DNA of 7,122 nucleotides, taken from assembly GCA_030450335.1 (NCBI GenBank), contig JAKDIS010000120.1, forward strand, positions 1 to 7,122. The letters are read 5' to 3'. Made by a program: the position numbers and the translations under genes. The notes beneath the pieces were generated by a model, which was not told where the DNA came from, made no database searches, and saw nothing but the letters and a program-made list of their open reading frames with translations. This stretch comes from Corynebacterium sp. (GTDB taxonomy: Bacteria > Actinomycetota > Actinomycetes > Mycobacteriales > Mycobacteriaceae). This document shows positions 1 to 5,454 of this stretch, one piece after another; the first letter of the stretch is position 1; each line of letters begins with the position of its first letter.

Positions 1-1119
1 CTTGAACTCGAGGATGGTGTCCTCGTGGTTGTGGCTGTATGCTTTCTGCCCCTTGCCCTCGGCGCGGCGCTTGAGCAGCTCCTCGCGCTGCTCCAGCGGG
101 GTCTTCGGGTTACCGAACATGCGCCGGGCGACCTCGGGGGTGTAGACCCTCGGGGTCTCGGCGGGGACGCCGAGGATCGCCGGGGCGATGTAGCGCTCGG
201 CGCGCGGGCAGATCCGCTTCACGATGGCCATGAGCAGGCTGGGGAACTTGTTCGCCACCGTGAGGATCGGCTTCCACAGGGCGAACATCGCCGCGTCCAT
301 CGCCTTGGACTGCTTCAGGCCCGCCATGCCGCGCATCCAGTGCGGGTAGGTGGCGATCACGCTGCGGCGGAAGAAGGGACGGCCGATGACGCGCAGCGGC
401 TTGGGCAGATCCACGAAGGCGTTCTCGAAGGCGTCGAGGATCTCGCTGATGTTGTGCACCGCCGCCTCGGAGGCCGAGAGCTTCTCGCGCCAGCTGTCGA
501 GGTAGGCCTGCACCTCACCACGGGTGCGCGGCACGTCGTCCATGTCGATGGGCTGGAACTGTGCGGCGATCGCCATCTGCGACCAGTACTCGTTCTCCTC
601 GTCGCGGGAGAGCTTGCCGGGGCCCATCTTCTCGTAGGTGTAGAGGATGGAGTGCCACGCGGTCACCAGGATCCACAGCTGCGAGGACGGCTTGTTCGCC
701 TCGTAGTCGTTGCCGGTCACCGGGTTGACCCCGTAGGAGCGGTCGTGGACCTTCATGAGGATGTCGGACATCCTGGTCACGGTCTGTGCGTCGGCGAAGG
801 TCACCGCCGCGAAGTACTCCATGGTGCGGTCGTAGCGCACGGGCATGCGCTTGATGACCTGGCCGGAGGCGTCGACGGCTGCGACGAGGTCCGGGTCGAG
901 GTGCTCGATGGTCACCGCGCGGAAGAAGCCGTGCAGTGCGGACGTCGGGAAGGTCCAGACCTTCCAGGTCACCGAGCCGGGGCCGAAGAAGCCCTCGTCG
1001 GCGCGGGTGAGGACGTCACCCTTGCCACCTCGGCGGAAGATCCTGCCTCGGGTTCCGTTGTCGGTGTCCGTGCTGGTGTCCGTGGTTCCGGTGTCATCAC
1101 CGGTGTAGGGGCAAGACAT
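1..1119 (-). CDS. DUF2236 / MpaB-family oxygenase-like protein, downstream paralog (3' end beyond window)
   Basis: This gene starts at the ATG at 1119-1117 and reads leftwards through 373 codons to the window edge with no stop, so the C-terminus (about 20 residues by comparison with its neighbour) is missing. The start has a strong ribosome binding site, AAGGAGGA at 1131-1124. The protein resembles the DUF2236 superfamily, which includes latex-clearing protein Lcp and fungal MpaB, b-type heme proteins of mostly alpha-helical fold. Visible family marks are an R-x-x-R-T motif (R95, R98, T99), matching the R-x-x-K-T of Lcp, and a His in KVHDRSYG (H125), the expected heme ligand. There is no signal peptide or membrane segment, so a cytoplasmic location is inferred. 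The substrate is unknown. It is a tandem paralog of the gene at 1149-2405, 29 bases downstream of that gene's stop, and probably cotranscribed. Oddity: where the neighbour has WIHVT, this copy has WILVT (L151). Its N-terminal tail is about 24 residues shorter. Family assignment is fairly sure; activity is not. Confidence 0.85.
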   Translation of the reverse strand, partial: MSCPYTGDDTGTTDTSTDTDNGTRGRIFRRGGKGDVLTRADEGFFGPGSVTWKVWTFPTSALHGFFRAVTIEHLDPDLVAAVDASGQVIKRMPVRYDRTMEYFAAVTFADAQTVTRMSDILMKVHDRSYGVNPVTGNDYEANKPSSQLWILVTAWHSILYTYEKMGPGKLSRDEENEYWSQMAIAAQFQPIDMDDVPRTRGEVQAYLDSWREKLSASEAAVHNISEILDAFENAFVDLPKPLRVIGRPFFRRSVIATYPHWMRGMAGLKQSKAMDAAMFALWKPILTVANKFPSLLMAIVKRICPRAERYIAPAILGVPAETPRVYTPEVARRMFGNPKTPLEQREELLKRRAEGKGQKAYSHNHEDTILEFK

Positions 1120-1123
1120 GACG

Positions 1124-1131
1124 TCCTCCTT
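1124..1131 (-). promoter_or_regulatory. Ribosome binding site of the downstream oxygenase paralog
   Basis: AAGGAGGA on the minus strand lies 4 bases before the ATG at 1119. It is a near-perfect Shine-Dalgarno sequence within the 29-base gap after the stop codon of the upstream paralog. This gap contains no promoter-like or terminator-like element, so the second gene is expected to be translated from a shared transcript. Confidence 0.75.
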
Positions 1132-1148
1132 CGTGGCCGTGGTGGCTG

Positions 1149-2405
1149 TCAGCCGACCTTGTAGCCGTCTGCGTTGATGGTTTCCTCGGCGGTCTCGACC
1201 GACTCGGCGTTCTTGAACTCGAGGATCGTGTCCTCGTGGTTGTGGTCGTAGGCCTTCTGGCCCTTGCCCTCTCCGCGCTTGCGCAGCAGCTCCTCGCGCT
1301 GCTCCAGCGGGGTAAGCGGGTTGCCGAACATCCGGCGGGCGACCTCGGGGGTGTAGACCCTGGGCGAATCCGCCGGGGTCTCGAACAGGATCGGCTCGTA
1401 GAAGCGGGTCGCCCGGGGGCAGGTCCGCTTGACCATCCACATCATCAGACGCGGCTGGACCTGCATCGCCTTGTAGATCGGCTTCCAGAGGGCGATGGAG
1501 AGTTCGTCCATGATCCGCGAGGACTGGTTGAGCCCCATCATCTTGCGCATCCAGCGCGGGTAGGTGGCGATCACGCTGCGGCGCAGCAGGGGGCGGCCGA
1601 GCTTCTGCAGCCACTTCGGCAGGTCCGGGTCGATCGTCTCGAACCCGTCGAGGATGTGGCTGATGTTGAACACGGCAGCCTCGGAGGCCGAGAGCTTCTC
1701 GCGCCAGCCGTCGAGGTAGGCCTGCACCTCACCACGGGTACGGGGCAGATCCTCCAGGTTGATCGGCTGGAACTGCGCCGAGATCGCCATCTGCGCCCAG
1801 TACTCGTTCTCCTCGTCACGGGAGAGCTTGCCGGGGCCGAACTTCTCGTAGACGTAGAGGATGGAGTGCCAGGCGGTGACGTGGATCCACAGCTGGGAGG
1901 ACGGACGGTTCGCCTCGTAGTTGTTCCCGGTCACCGGGTTGACGCCGTAGGAGCGGTCGTGGACCTTCATGAGGATGTCGGACATCCGCGTCACGGTCTG
2001 CGCGTCGGCGGCGAGGACGGCCGCGAAGTACTCCATGGTGCGGTCGTAACGGATGGGCGTGCGCTTGATGACCTGGCCGGACTCGTCGACGGCGGCGACG
2101 AGGTCGGGGTCCAGGTGCTCGATGGTGACCGCGCGTGCGAAGCCGTGCAGGGCCGAGCCCGGGAAACCCCAGACCTTCCAGGCGACCGAACCGGGGCCGA
2201 AGAAGCCCTCGTCGGCGCGGTTGAGCTTGTCGTTCTTCCCGCCACGCTCCCCGCGACCTGCGGACTTCTTGGCGGAGGACTTCTTGGCGGCCCCCTCCTC
2301 CGGCGCCTCGCTGGCCGAGTTGCTGGCAGAGTGATCGGTTGCTGCCGCGTCGTCAGTCGCGGTCTCCAGCAGGTCAGTGTCGCCGCCGGTGTAGGGGCAA
2401 GACAT
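1149..2405 (-). CDS. DUF2236 / MpaB-family oxygenase-like protein, upstream paralog
   Basis: This is a complete 418-residue protein, TGA stop at 1151-1149. I chose the ATG at 2405 rather than the in-frame ATG at 2420 because GGAGGA precedes 2405 at normal spacing, nothing precedes 2420, and the resulting MSCPYTG start matches the paralog at 1-1119. Residues 8-62 are a low-complexity tail: acidic and Ser/Thr-rich first, then Lys/Ala/Gly-rich (GAAKKSSAKKSAGRG), resembling a histone-H1-like basic stretch. From residue 63 the DUF2236 domain follows, with R119, R122 and T123 (the R-x-x-K/R-T signature), H149 in KVHDRSYG (expected heme ligand) and H175 in WIHVT. In Lcp the equivalent Arg, Thr and His are conserved and required; equating them here is my alignment by eye. 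The reaction is presumably an O2-dependent oxidation or cleavage of an unknown, perhaps hydrophobic, substrate. No signal peptide or membrane segment is seen. It leads a likely two-gene operon with its paralog. Confidence 0.87.
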   Translation of the reverse strand: MSCPYTGGDTDLLETATDDAAATDHSASNSASEAPEEGAAKKSSAKKSAGRGERGGKNDKLNRADEGFFGPGSVAWKVWGFPGSALHGFARAVTIEHLDPDLVAAVDESGQVIKRTPIRYDRTMEYFAAVLAADAQTVTRMSDILMKVHDRSYGVNPVTGNNYEANRPSSQLWIHVTAWHSILYVYEKFGPGKLSRDEENEYWAQMAISAQFQPINLEDLPRTRGEVQAYLDGWREKLSASEAAVFNISHILDGFETIDPDLPKWLQKLGRPLLRRSVIATYPRWMRKMMGLNQSSRIMDELSIALWKPIYKAMQVQPRLMMWMVKRTCPRATRFYEPILFETPADSPRVYTPEVARRMFGNPLTPLEQREELLRKRGEGKGQKAYDHNHEDTILEFKNAESVETAEETINADGYKVG

Positions 2406-2409
2406 GGTG

Positions 2410-2415
2410 TCCTCC
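2410..2415 (-). promoter_or_regulatory. Ribosome binding site fixing the start at 2405
   Basis: GGAGGA on the minus strand lies 4 bases before the ATG at 2405, followed by CACC. The same arrangement (GGAGGA, four bases, ATG TCT/TCA... MSCPYTG) occurs at the paralog's start. This argues against the longer five-residue extension that begins at the ATG at 2420, because the Shine-Dalgarno itself would then be coding. Confidence 0.7.
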
Positions 2416-2451
2416 GTCATGTAGTCGTGTATCTGTAGCGCTCGTCACAGA

Positions 2452-2480
2452 ATGATAGCCGAACGGAAATCTTTATGGAA
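2452..2480 (-). promoter_or_regulatory. Candidate promoter of the oxygenase pair
   Basis: On the minus strand there is a TATCAT -10-like hexamer at 2457-2452. A 17-base spacer upstream of it lies TTCCAT at 2480-2475, a poor -35 match. The surrounding stretch (about 2450-2500) is clearly richer in A+T than the coding flanks. A transcript starting near 2445 would have a leader of about 40 bases before the ATG at 2405. The -10 is reasonable; the -35 is weak, as is common in high-GC actinobacteria. Confidence 0.4.
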
Positions 2481-2513
2481 GCGAATTCGGCAAAGAATTG
2501 TGTCGGACATCAC

Positions 2514-2533
2514 TCAGGGACCCCGATCCCTGA
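2514..2533 (-). terminator. Hairpin after the BrkB gene, possible weak terminator
   Basis: TCAGGGA at 2514-2520 and TCCCTGA at 2527-2533 form a perfect 7-base-pair stem with a 6-base loop (CCCCGA). It begins 7 bases past the TAG stop of the BrkB gene on the minus strand and lies before the promoter-like patch of the oxygenase genes. No U-rich tract follows, so it is not a classical intrinsic terminator. It may act as a U-less terminator or simply protect the 3' end. Confidence 0.4.
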
Positions 2534-2540
2534 CCCCCAC

Positions 2541-3650
2541 CTACCGGTCGAGCGCGTGACTCCCCGCAACGCCGCTGGTCCGGCCGCCGTCCCCGTCGCC
2601 GTCACTGTCCCCGTCCCCGTCGCCGTCCCGCTCGGCGACCTCCTGGTCGACGTGCTCGGCCACCTCGGCCGCCTCACGCACCGTCCGGGCGCGTTCCACG
2701 TCGCGGGCGAACTTGTCCTCCGCCTTCTCGATGGCCACGGTGTCGCGCGCCTCGAGCTGCAGGTTCTCCTCCGCCGGCAGCCCCGCCTTGAGCTGGCGCA
2801 CCCGCTCGACCTCGCTGTCGACCACCGCGCCGAACAGCAGCACGATGTTCACGATGAACAGCCACAGCATCAGGATCACCACGCCGGCGAGCGTGCCGTA
2901 GGTGGCGTTGTAGTTGCTGAAGTTCACCACGTAGAAGAAGAACGCCAGGGACGCCAGGATCGCCCCGCCGATCGCCAGGACCGCACCGGTGCTGATCCAA
3001 CGCATCCCACGCACCCGGATGTTCGGCGTGGTGCGGTAGAGCAAACCGACCAGCAGGATCACCACCGCGGCGATCACGAACCAGCGGGCCACCCCCCAGA
3101 GCCGCAGCGCCGTCTCCTCCAGCCCCACAGCCGAGCCGAGCAGTTCGGCGAACGGCCCGGACAGACCGAAGGCCACCACCCCCAGCGCCACGAGCAGCAG
3201 CAGGAACGCGGTGAGCAGGTACATCTGCACGTTGTACTTGACCACACCGCGCCCCTCCGACGCCTCGTAGATGCTGTTCATCGCCCGGCCGAACGTCTTC
3301 ACGTAGCCGGACGCCGTCCACAGCGTGGTCAGCAGACCGATGACCAGGCCCAGCCCGGCGGACGGGGTGGTCAGGATCGTCTGCAGCACCGGCTCCACCG
3401 CGCCCCACGTGGACTCCGGCACGATCGCCTGCGCCTCGTCGAGCATGGAGACCACCGTCTCCTCGCTCTGGCCGAACAGGCCCAGGATCGACACCAGGGC
3501 GATCAGCGCGGGGAACAGGGCGAGCAGCGTGCGGAAGGTCAGGCTGCCGGCGAGGTCGATGCAGCCGCAGGCGATGAAGCGCCGGAAGGACCGGCCGGGG
3601 ATGTACCGCCAGGCCGGTGGGGAGGAGTGTGCTGAAGCGTCAATGGCCAC
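2541..3650 (-). CDS. YihY/virulence factor BrkB family membrane protein
   Basis: This is an integral membrane protein of 369 residues. Family hallmarks are LTFRTLLALFPALIAL (37-52), WTASGYVKTFGRAMNSIYEA (111-130) and the stretch around YGTLAGVVILMLWLFIVN (251-268), which ends in a charged VVDSEVERVR. Hydrophobic segments lie near 34-58, 98-112, 142-164, 190-204, 218-240 and 252-275, giving six predicted helices. The family was once annotated as ribonuclease BN by mistake; its transport or envelope role is still unclear. The start is GTG at 3650: an in-frame TAG lies two codons upstream, no earlier start exists, and no Shine-Dalgarno is visible, so translation may be leaderless. The C-terminal tail is charged, predicted helical to about 340, then an Asp-Gly repeat (342-356) and a short Ser/Gly end. 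The TAG stop is at 2543-2541. It follows the permease-TusA gene by 54 bases on the same strand; a functional link is not evident. Confidence 0.87.
   Translation of the reverse strand: MAIDASAHSSPPAWRYIPGRSFRRFIACGCIDLAGSLTFRTLLALFPALIALVSILGLFGQSEETVVSMLDEAQAIVPESTWGAVEPVLQTILTTPSAGLGLVIGLLTTLWTASGYVKTFGRAMNSIYEASEGRGVVKYNVQMYLLTAFLLLLVALGVVAFGLSGPFAELLGSAVGLEETALRLWGVARWFVIAAVVILLVGLLYRTTPNIRVRGMRWISTGAVLAIGGAILASLAFFFYVVNFSNYNATYGTLAGVVILMLWLFIVNIVLLFGAVVDSEVERVRQLKAGLPAEENLQLEARDTVAIEKAEDKFARDVERARTVREAAEVAEHVDQEVAERDGDGDGDSDGDGDGGRTSGVAGSHALDR
2583..2627 (-). repeat. Imperfect hexanucleotide tandem repeat encoding an Asp-Gly tail
   Basis: About seven imperfect copies of a GAC-GGN unit (minus strand) encode DGDGDGDSDGDGDGG near the C-terminus of the BrkB-family protein. 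A single Ser replaces Gly in the fourth unit. The repeat is in frame, so gains or losses of six bases would lengthen or shorten the acidic tail without a frameshift. Confidence 0.75.
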
Positions 3651-3660
3651 AGGCTATCGA

Positions 3661-3689
3661 AATATCATTCACAGCGGGTAACCAGGGCA
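3661..3689 (-). promoter_or_regulatory. Candidate promoter for a leaderless BrkB transcript
   Basis: The 54-base gap between the permease-TusA stop and the GTG at 3650 contains an AT-rich patch with GATATT at 3666-3661 as a possible -10. A weak TGCCCT at 3689-3684 lies 17 bases upstream of it. Ten bases separate the -10 from GTG, so transcription would begin almost at the start codon. This fits the absence of a Shine-Dalgarno. The evidence is only pattern-based, and read-through from the upstream gene is equally possible. Confidence 0.27.
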
Positions 3690-3704
3690 GTCCGCCGCAC
3701 GCGG

Positions 3705-5138
3705 CTACTCCCCCTTCTTCACCGCGATGACCCAGCCGGCGTCCCCCGCGGTCTCGAACTGCGTGACCTCGTGGCCGTCCGTCGCCGCCCACCGCGGCAA
3801 TGCGTCGGTCGCCTGGGTGCAGTCGAACTCGATGACGAGCTCCTCGCCCACCCCGACCCGCTTGATCGCGTCCTTCGCCTCGATCAGCGGGAAGGGGCAC
3901 ACCGCACCGAGGGTGTCCATCCTCCACCGCCCGTCGCCGAGGTCGGTGAGCCCACCGCCGTCGGACGCCGCGACGACGCCGAGCGCCGAGGCGTCCAGCG
4001 CCGGCGCGGTGAGGACGCCTCCCGCCGGGACGCCGGACGCAACGGACGGTGCCGACGGCACCGCCGCCGAGCCGTCCTGCGCTGTCGGTGCGTCCTGCAC
4101 GTCTTGCGGGTTGTAGGGCTGGTCCGGCTTCAGCCAGATCTTCGCCGCCAGCCCCACGCCGAGCGCGATCGCGACGATGCCGACCCACCCCTGGTAACTG
4201 AACAGCGAGGTCTGCACCATGCCGTTGCCCACCGTGCAGCCGCCGGCCCAGACGGCGCCGACGCCCATCATCGTGCCGCCGGCGACCGAGCGCACCGCCT
4301 GGCGTGCGTCCGGGACGCGCACGCGGAACTCGCCCGACGCCTTCGCCGCGATGAACGACCCCACCAGGATGCCCAGGACCAGCAGCACACCCCAGTTCCA
4401 GTTCTCCGGGTTCGCCGTGGTGATCCAGGACGCCAGGTCACCCGAGGGTGTGGTGATGCCCAGGCCGGAGTTCCGGCCCGTGGCGGCCGAGAGCGGCCAG
4501 GCGACGACACCGATCACGCCGATGACCGCGGCGGTGACGTAGAAGTGCCACGGCTTCTCCGTGAGCAGGTGGGCCAGAACCGTCTTCTTCGGCGGCAGCG
4601 TCGCCACGGTCGGCAACGCCCGGTCACGCGCCACGTACCGGCGCACCATCAGGGCGGTGACCACCACGATGACCAGCACGAAGACCCACGGGGACAGGCC
4701 CACGGACTCCGGGATCGTGGTGGCGCCGACGGTGACGTCGCCCAGGAAGTCGTTCAGGCCACTGAGCGGGCCGTAGTTCATCGCCGCCGACGACAGGGCG
4801 TACATCGCCAGGGCGATCCAGGACCCCACGAGCCCCTCGCCCGAGCGGTACCAGGTACCCGAGGCGCACCCGCCGGCCAGCACGATGCCCAGGCCGAAGA
4901 CGAGACCGCCGACGATCACGGCGAACGGGGCGAAGTCGCTGACCACCGGGTCGATGACGCCGAGGCTCGACAGTGCGGTCAGGCCGACCGCGTGCACGGC
5001 GATGACGACGAGCAGCGCGGTGACCCCGCGCCAGGTGCGTTGGGTGAAGATGTCGCGCAGGAAGCCGGTGACGCAGAACCGGCCGCGTTGCATGACGAAG
5101 CCGAGGACGGCGCCGACGGCGAGTCCGGTGATGAGCAT
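3705..5138 (-). CDS. YeeE/YedE-type thiosulfate transporter fused to a TusA-family sulfur-carrier domain
   Basis: This 477-residue fusion starts at the ATG at 5138, preceded by GGGAGGA at 5149-5143, and stops at TAG 3707-3705. Residues 1-336 are a polytopic YeeE/YedE permease with about nine hydrophobic helices. The three conserved cysteines of the family are present: C22 (GRFCVTG), C91 (LAGGCASG) and C301 (WAGGCTVGNG). C22 and C91 have the same numbers as in the structurally studied Spirochaeta YeeE, in which these cysteines relay thiosulfate. A Pro/Ala/Asp/Ser-rich linker (about 337-400) leads to a TusA/YeeD-like domain (about 405-476) with the CPxP motif CPFP (C414) and a second Cys, C440. 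In related systems YeeE imports thiosulfate and the small CPxP protein YeeD, often encoded next door, receives or breaks it down inside the cell. Here both parts are one chain, so the TusA domain should face the cytoplasm. The role is sulfur assimilation; ion specificity is inferred from the family. Selenium-related YedE proteins are an alternative, but no selenium genes are seen. Confidence 0.9.
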   Translation of the reverse strand: MLITGLAVGAVLGFVMQRGRFCVTGFLRDIFTQRTWRGVTALLVVIAVHAVGLTALSSLGVIDPVVSDFAPFAVIVGGLVFGLGIVLAGGCASGTWYRSGEGLVGSWIALAMYALSSAAMNYGPLSGLNDFLGDVTVGATTIPESVGLSPWVFVLVIVVVTALMVRRYVARDRALPTVATLPPKKTVLAHLLTEKPWHFYVTAAVIGVIGVVAWPLSAATGRNSGLGITTPSGDLASWITTANPENWNWGVLLVLGILVGSFIAAKASGEFRVRVPDARQAVRSVAGGTMMGVGAVWAGGCTVGNGMVQTSLFSYQGWVGIVAIALGVGLAAKIWLKPDQPYNPQDVQDAPTAQDGSAAVPSAPSVASGVPAGGVLTAPALDASALGVVAASDGGGLTDLGDGRWRMDTLGAVCPFPLIEAKDAIKRVGVGEELVIEFDCTQATDALPRWAATDGHEVTQFETAGDAGWVIAVKKGE

Positions 5139-5173
5139 GGGGTCCTCCCGAGGGATCCGCGAGCGATCTGGAA

Positions 5174-5189
5174 TGAACAGATCTGTCTA
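5174..5189 (-). promoter_or_regulatory. Candidate McbR-type operator upstream of the thiosulfate transporter
   Basis: The plus strand reads TGAAC-AGATCT-GTCTA, and the minus strand reads TAGAC-AGATCT-GTTCA. The McbR repressor of Corynebacterium glutamicum, a TetR-type regulator of methionine, cysteine and sulfur genes, binds TAGAC-N6-GTCTA. Here one half-site is perfect and the other matches 3 of 5, giving 8 of 10 overall. The core ACAGATCTGT (5177-5186) is a perfect palindrome. The site lies 35 bases before the permease start, just downstream of its likely transcription start, a good place for repression. The match to a sulfur regulator in front of a sulfur gene makes coincidence less likely, but no regulator gene is in the window. 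Confidence 0.5.
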
Positions 5190-5202
5190 TGAGCGACTGT
5201 GG

Positions 5203-5232
5203 ACCCTACACCGCCGTGCCGCGATCCGACAA
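5203..5232 (-). promoter_or_regulatory. Candidate promoter of the permease-TusA gene
   Basis: On the minus strand, TTGTCG at 5232-5227 matches the -35 consensus at 4 of 6 positions. An 18-base spacer leads to TAGGGT at 5208-5203, which fits the TANNNT pattern of actinobacterial -10 boxes. The start would be near 5196, leaving a leader of about 58 bases that contains the McbR-like site and the ribosome binding site. The -35 lies within a small inverted repeat (5225-5240). Confidence 0.38.
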
Positions 5233-5240
5233 GGGTCGGA
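5225..5240. repeat. Inverted repeat TCCGAC-AAGG-GTCGGA
   Basis: A perfect 6-base-pair inverted repeat with a 4-base spacer, overlapping the -35 element proposed for the permease gene. It could be a second operator or only chance structure in GC-rich DNA. Confidence 0.35.
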
Positions 5241-5261
5241 GCTGGGTCGGGCCCGGCTCGG

Positions 5262-5275
5262 GCCTGGGGCCAGGC
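5262..5275. repeat. Inverted repeat GCCTGG-GG-CCAGGC
   Basis: A perfect 6-base inverted repeat with a 2-base centre, in the GC-rich middle of the divergent region and outside both proposed core promoters. The spacing suits a protein-binding dyad better than an RNA hairpin. No known regulator motif is recognised. Confidence 0.3.
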
Positions 5276-5387
5276 AACCCCGCGTCGCGTGCCAGATTCA
5301 GTGATCCGCTGCCACGAAAAGGGCGAATCTTGTACGCGAGCGTGGCGACCCCGCGATTCGGGGGGAGGCCGAGGGGAGGGATCCCCC

Positions 5388-5416
5388 GTTTCTCGCCTGG
5401 CCGCATCAGGTAGGTT
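5388..5416 (+). promoter_or_regulatory. Candidate promoter of the secreted hydrolase gene
   Basis: TAGGTT at 5411-5416 fits the TANNNT -10 pattern. The hexamer 17 bases upstream, GTTTCT at 5388-5393, is a weak -35. Transcription from about 5424 would give a leader of about 30 bases before the GTG at 5455, including AGGAGA at 5445-5450. Only the -10 is reasonably convincing. Confidence 0.33.
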
Positions 5417-5430
5417 CTCCAGAAGAACCT
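5412..5430 (+). promoter_or_regulatory. Inverted repeat overlapping the hydrolase -10, operator-like
   Basis: AGGTTCT at 5412-5418 and AGAACCT at 5424-5430 form a perfect 7-base inverted repeat with a 5-base spacer (CCAGA). It overlaps the proposed -10 box and extends to just past the expected transcription start, the usual place for a repressor-binding site. If transcription begins further upstream, it would instead form a 5' hairpin in the mRNA. The regulator is unknown. Confidence 0.4.
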
Positions 5431-5454
5431 CTTCTCGACGTTTCAGGAGAATCA

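Larger units (their letters stand above)
1..2405 (-). repeat. Tandem gene duplication: 1-1119 and 1212-2405
   Basis: The two oxygenase genes are direct copies of each other over their whole shared length. Long exact matches include a 43-base block at 731-773 and 1945-1987. Protein identity, counted by eye, is uneven in the numbering of the upstream copy: about 88% over residues 63-245, about 54% over 246-347 and about 90% over 348-398. The copies differ by a longer N-terminal tail in the upstream copy and one single-residue indel near residue 296. The duplication could serve as a substrate for homologous recombination or gene conversion. Confidence 0.85.
5139..5454. other. Divergent intergenic region between the permease-TusA and hydrolase genes
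   Basis: These 316 bases contain no convincing gene. They hold the ribosome binding site and candidate promoter of the minus-strand permease gene (5143-5232), the McbR-like near-palindrome (5174-5189), a GC-rich central stretch with several short inverted repeats (5225-5363) and the promoter and leader of the plus-strand hydrolase gene (about 5388-5454). A G-rich tract lies at 5360-5379. No tRNA, known riboswitch fold or small gene was recognised. Confidence 0.7.

Noticed and set aside
25..1164. Long plus-strand reading frame opposite the partial oxygenase gene
   Set aside because: It is the antisense shadow of the minus-strand gene: Arg/Gly/His/Val-rich, without family similarity, and a paralogous shadow occurs opposite the second copy. 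The minus-strand frame shows clear conserved motifs.
2406..2420. Start of the upstream oxygenase at the ATG at 2420
   Set aside because: No ribosome binding site precedes it, its codons would contain the Shine-Dalgarno of the ATG at 2405, and the paralog starts at the equivalent of 2405.
2475..3635. Long plus-strand reading frame opposite the BrkB gene
   Set aside because: Composition is His/Gln/Arg/Pro-rich with no domain, typical of the antisense of a high-GC membrane protein gene.
3694..3705. GCCGC-AC-GCGGC as a terminator for the permease-TusA gene
   Set aside because: The loop is only two bases, it overlaps the stop codon and no U-rich tract follows.
3771..5192. Long plus-strand reading frame opposite the permease-TusA gene
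   Set aside because: The minus strand carries all conserved cysteine motifs and a good ribosome binding site; the plus-strand frame is an Arg/Asp/His-rich shadow.
5360..5379. G-rich tract as a four-tier G-quadruplex
   Set aside because: Only three separate runs of three or more G are present, so a standard three-tier quadruplex cannot form; only a weak two-tier form could.
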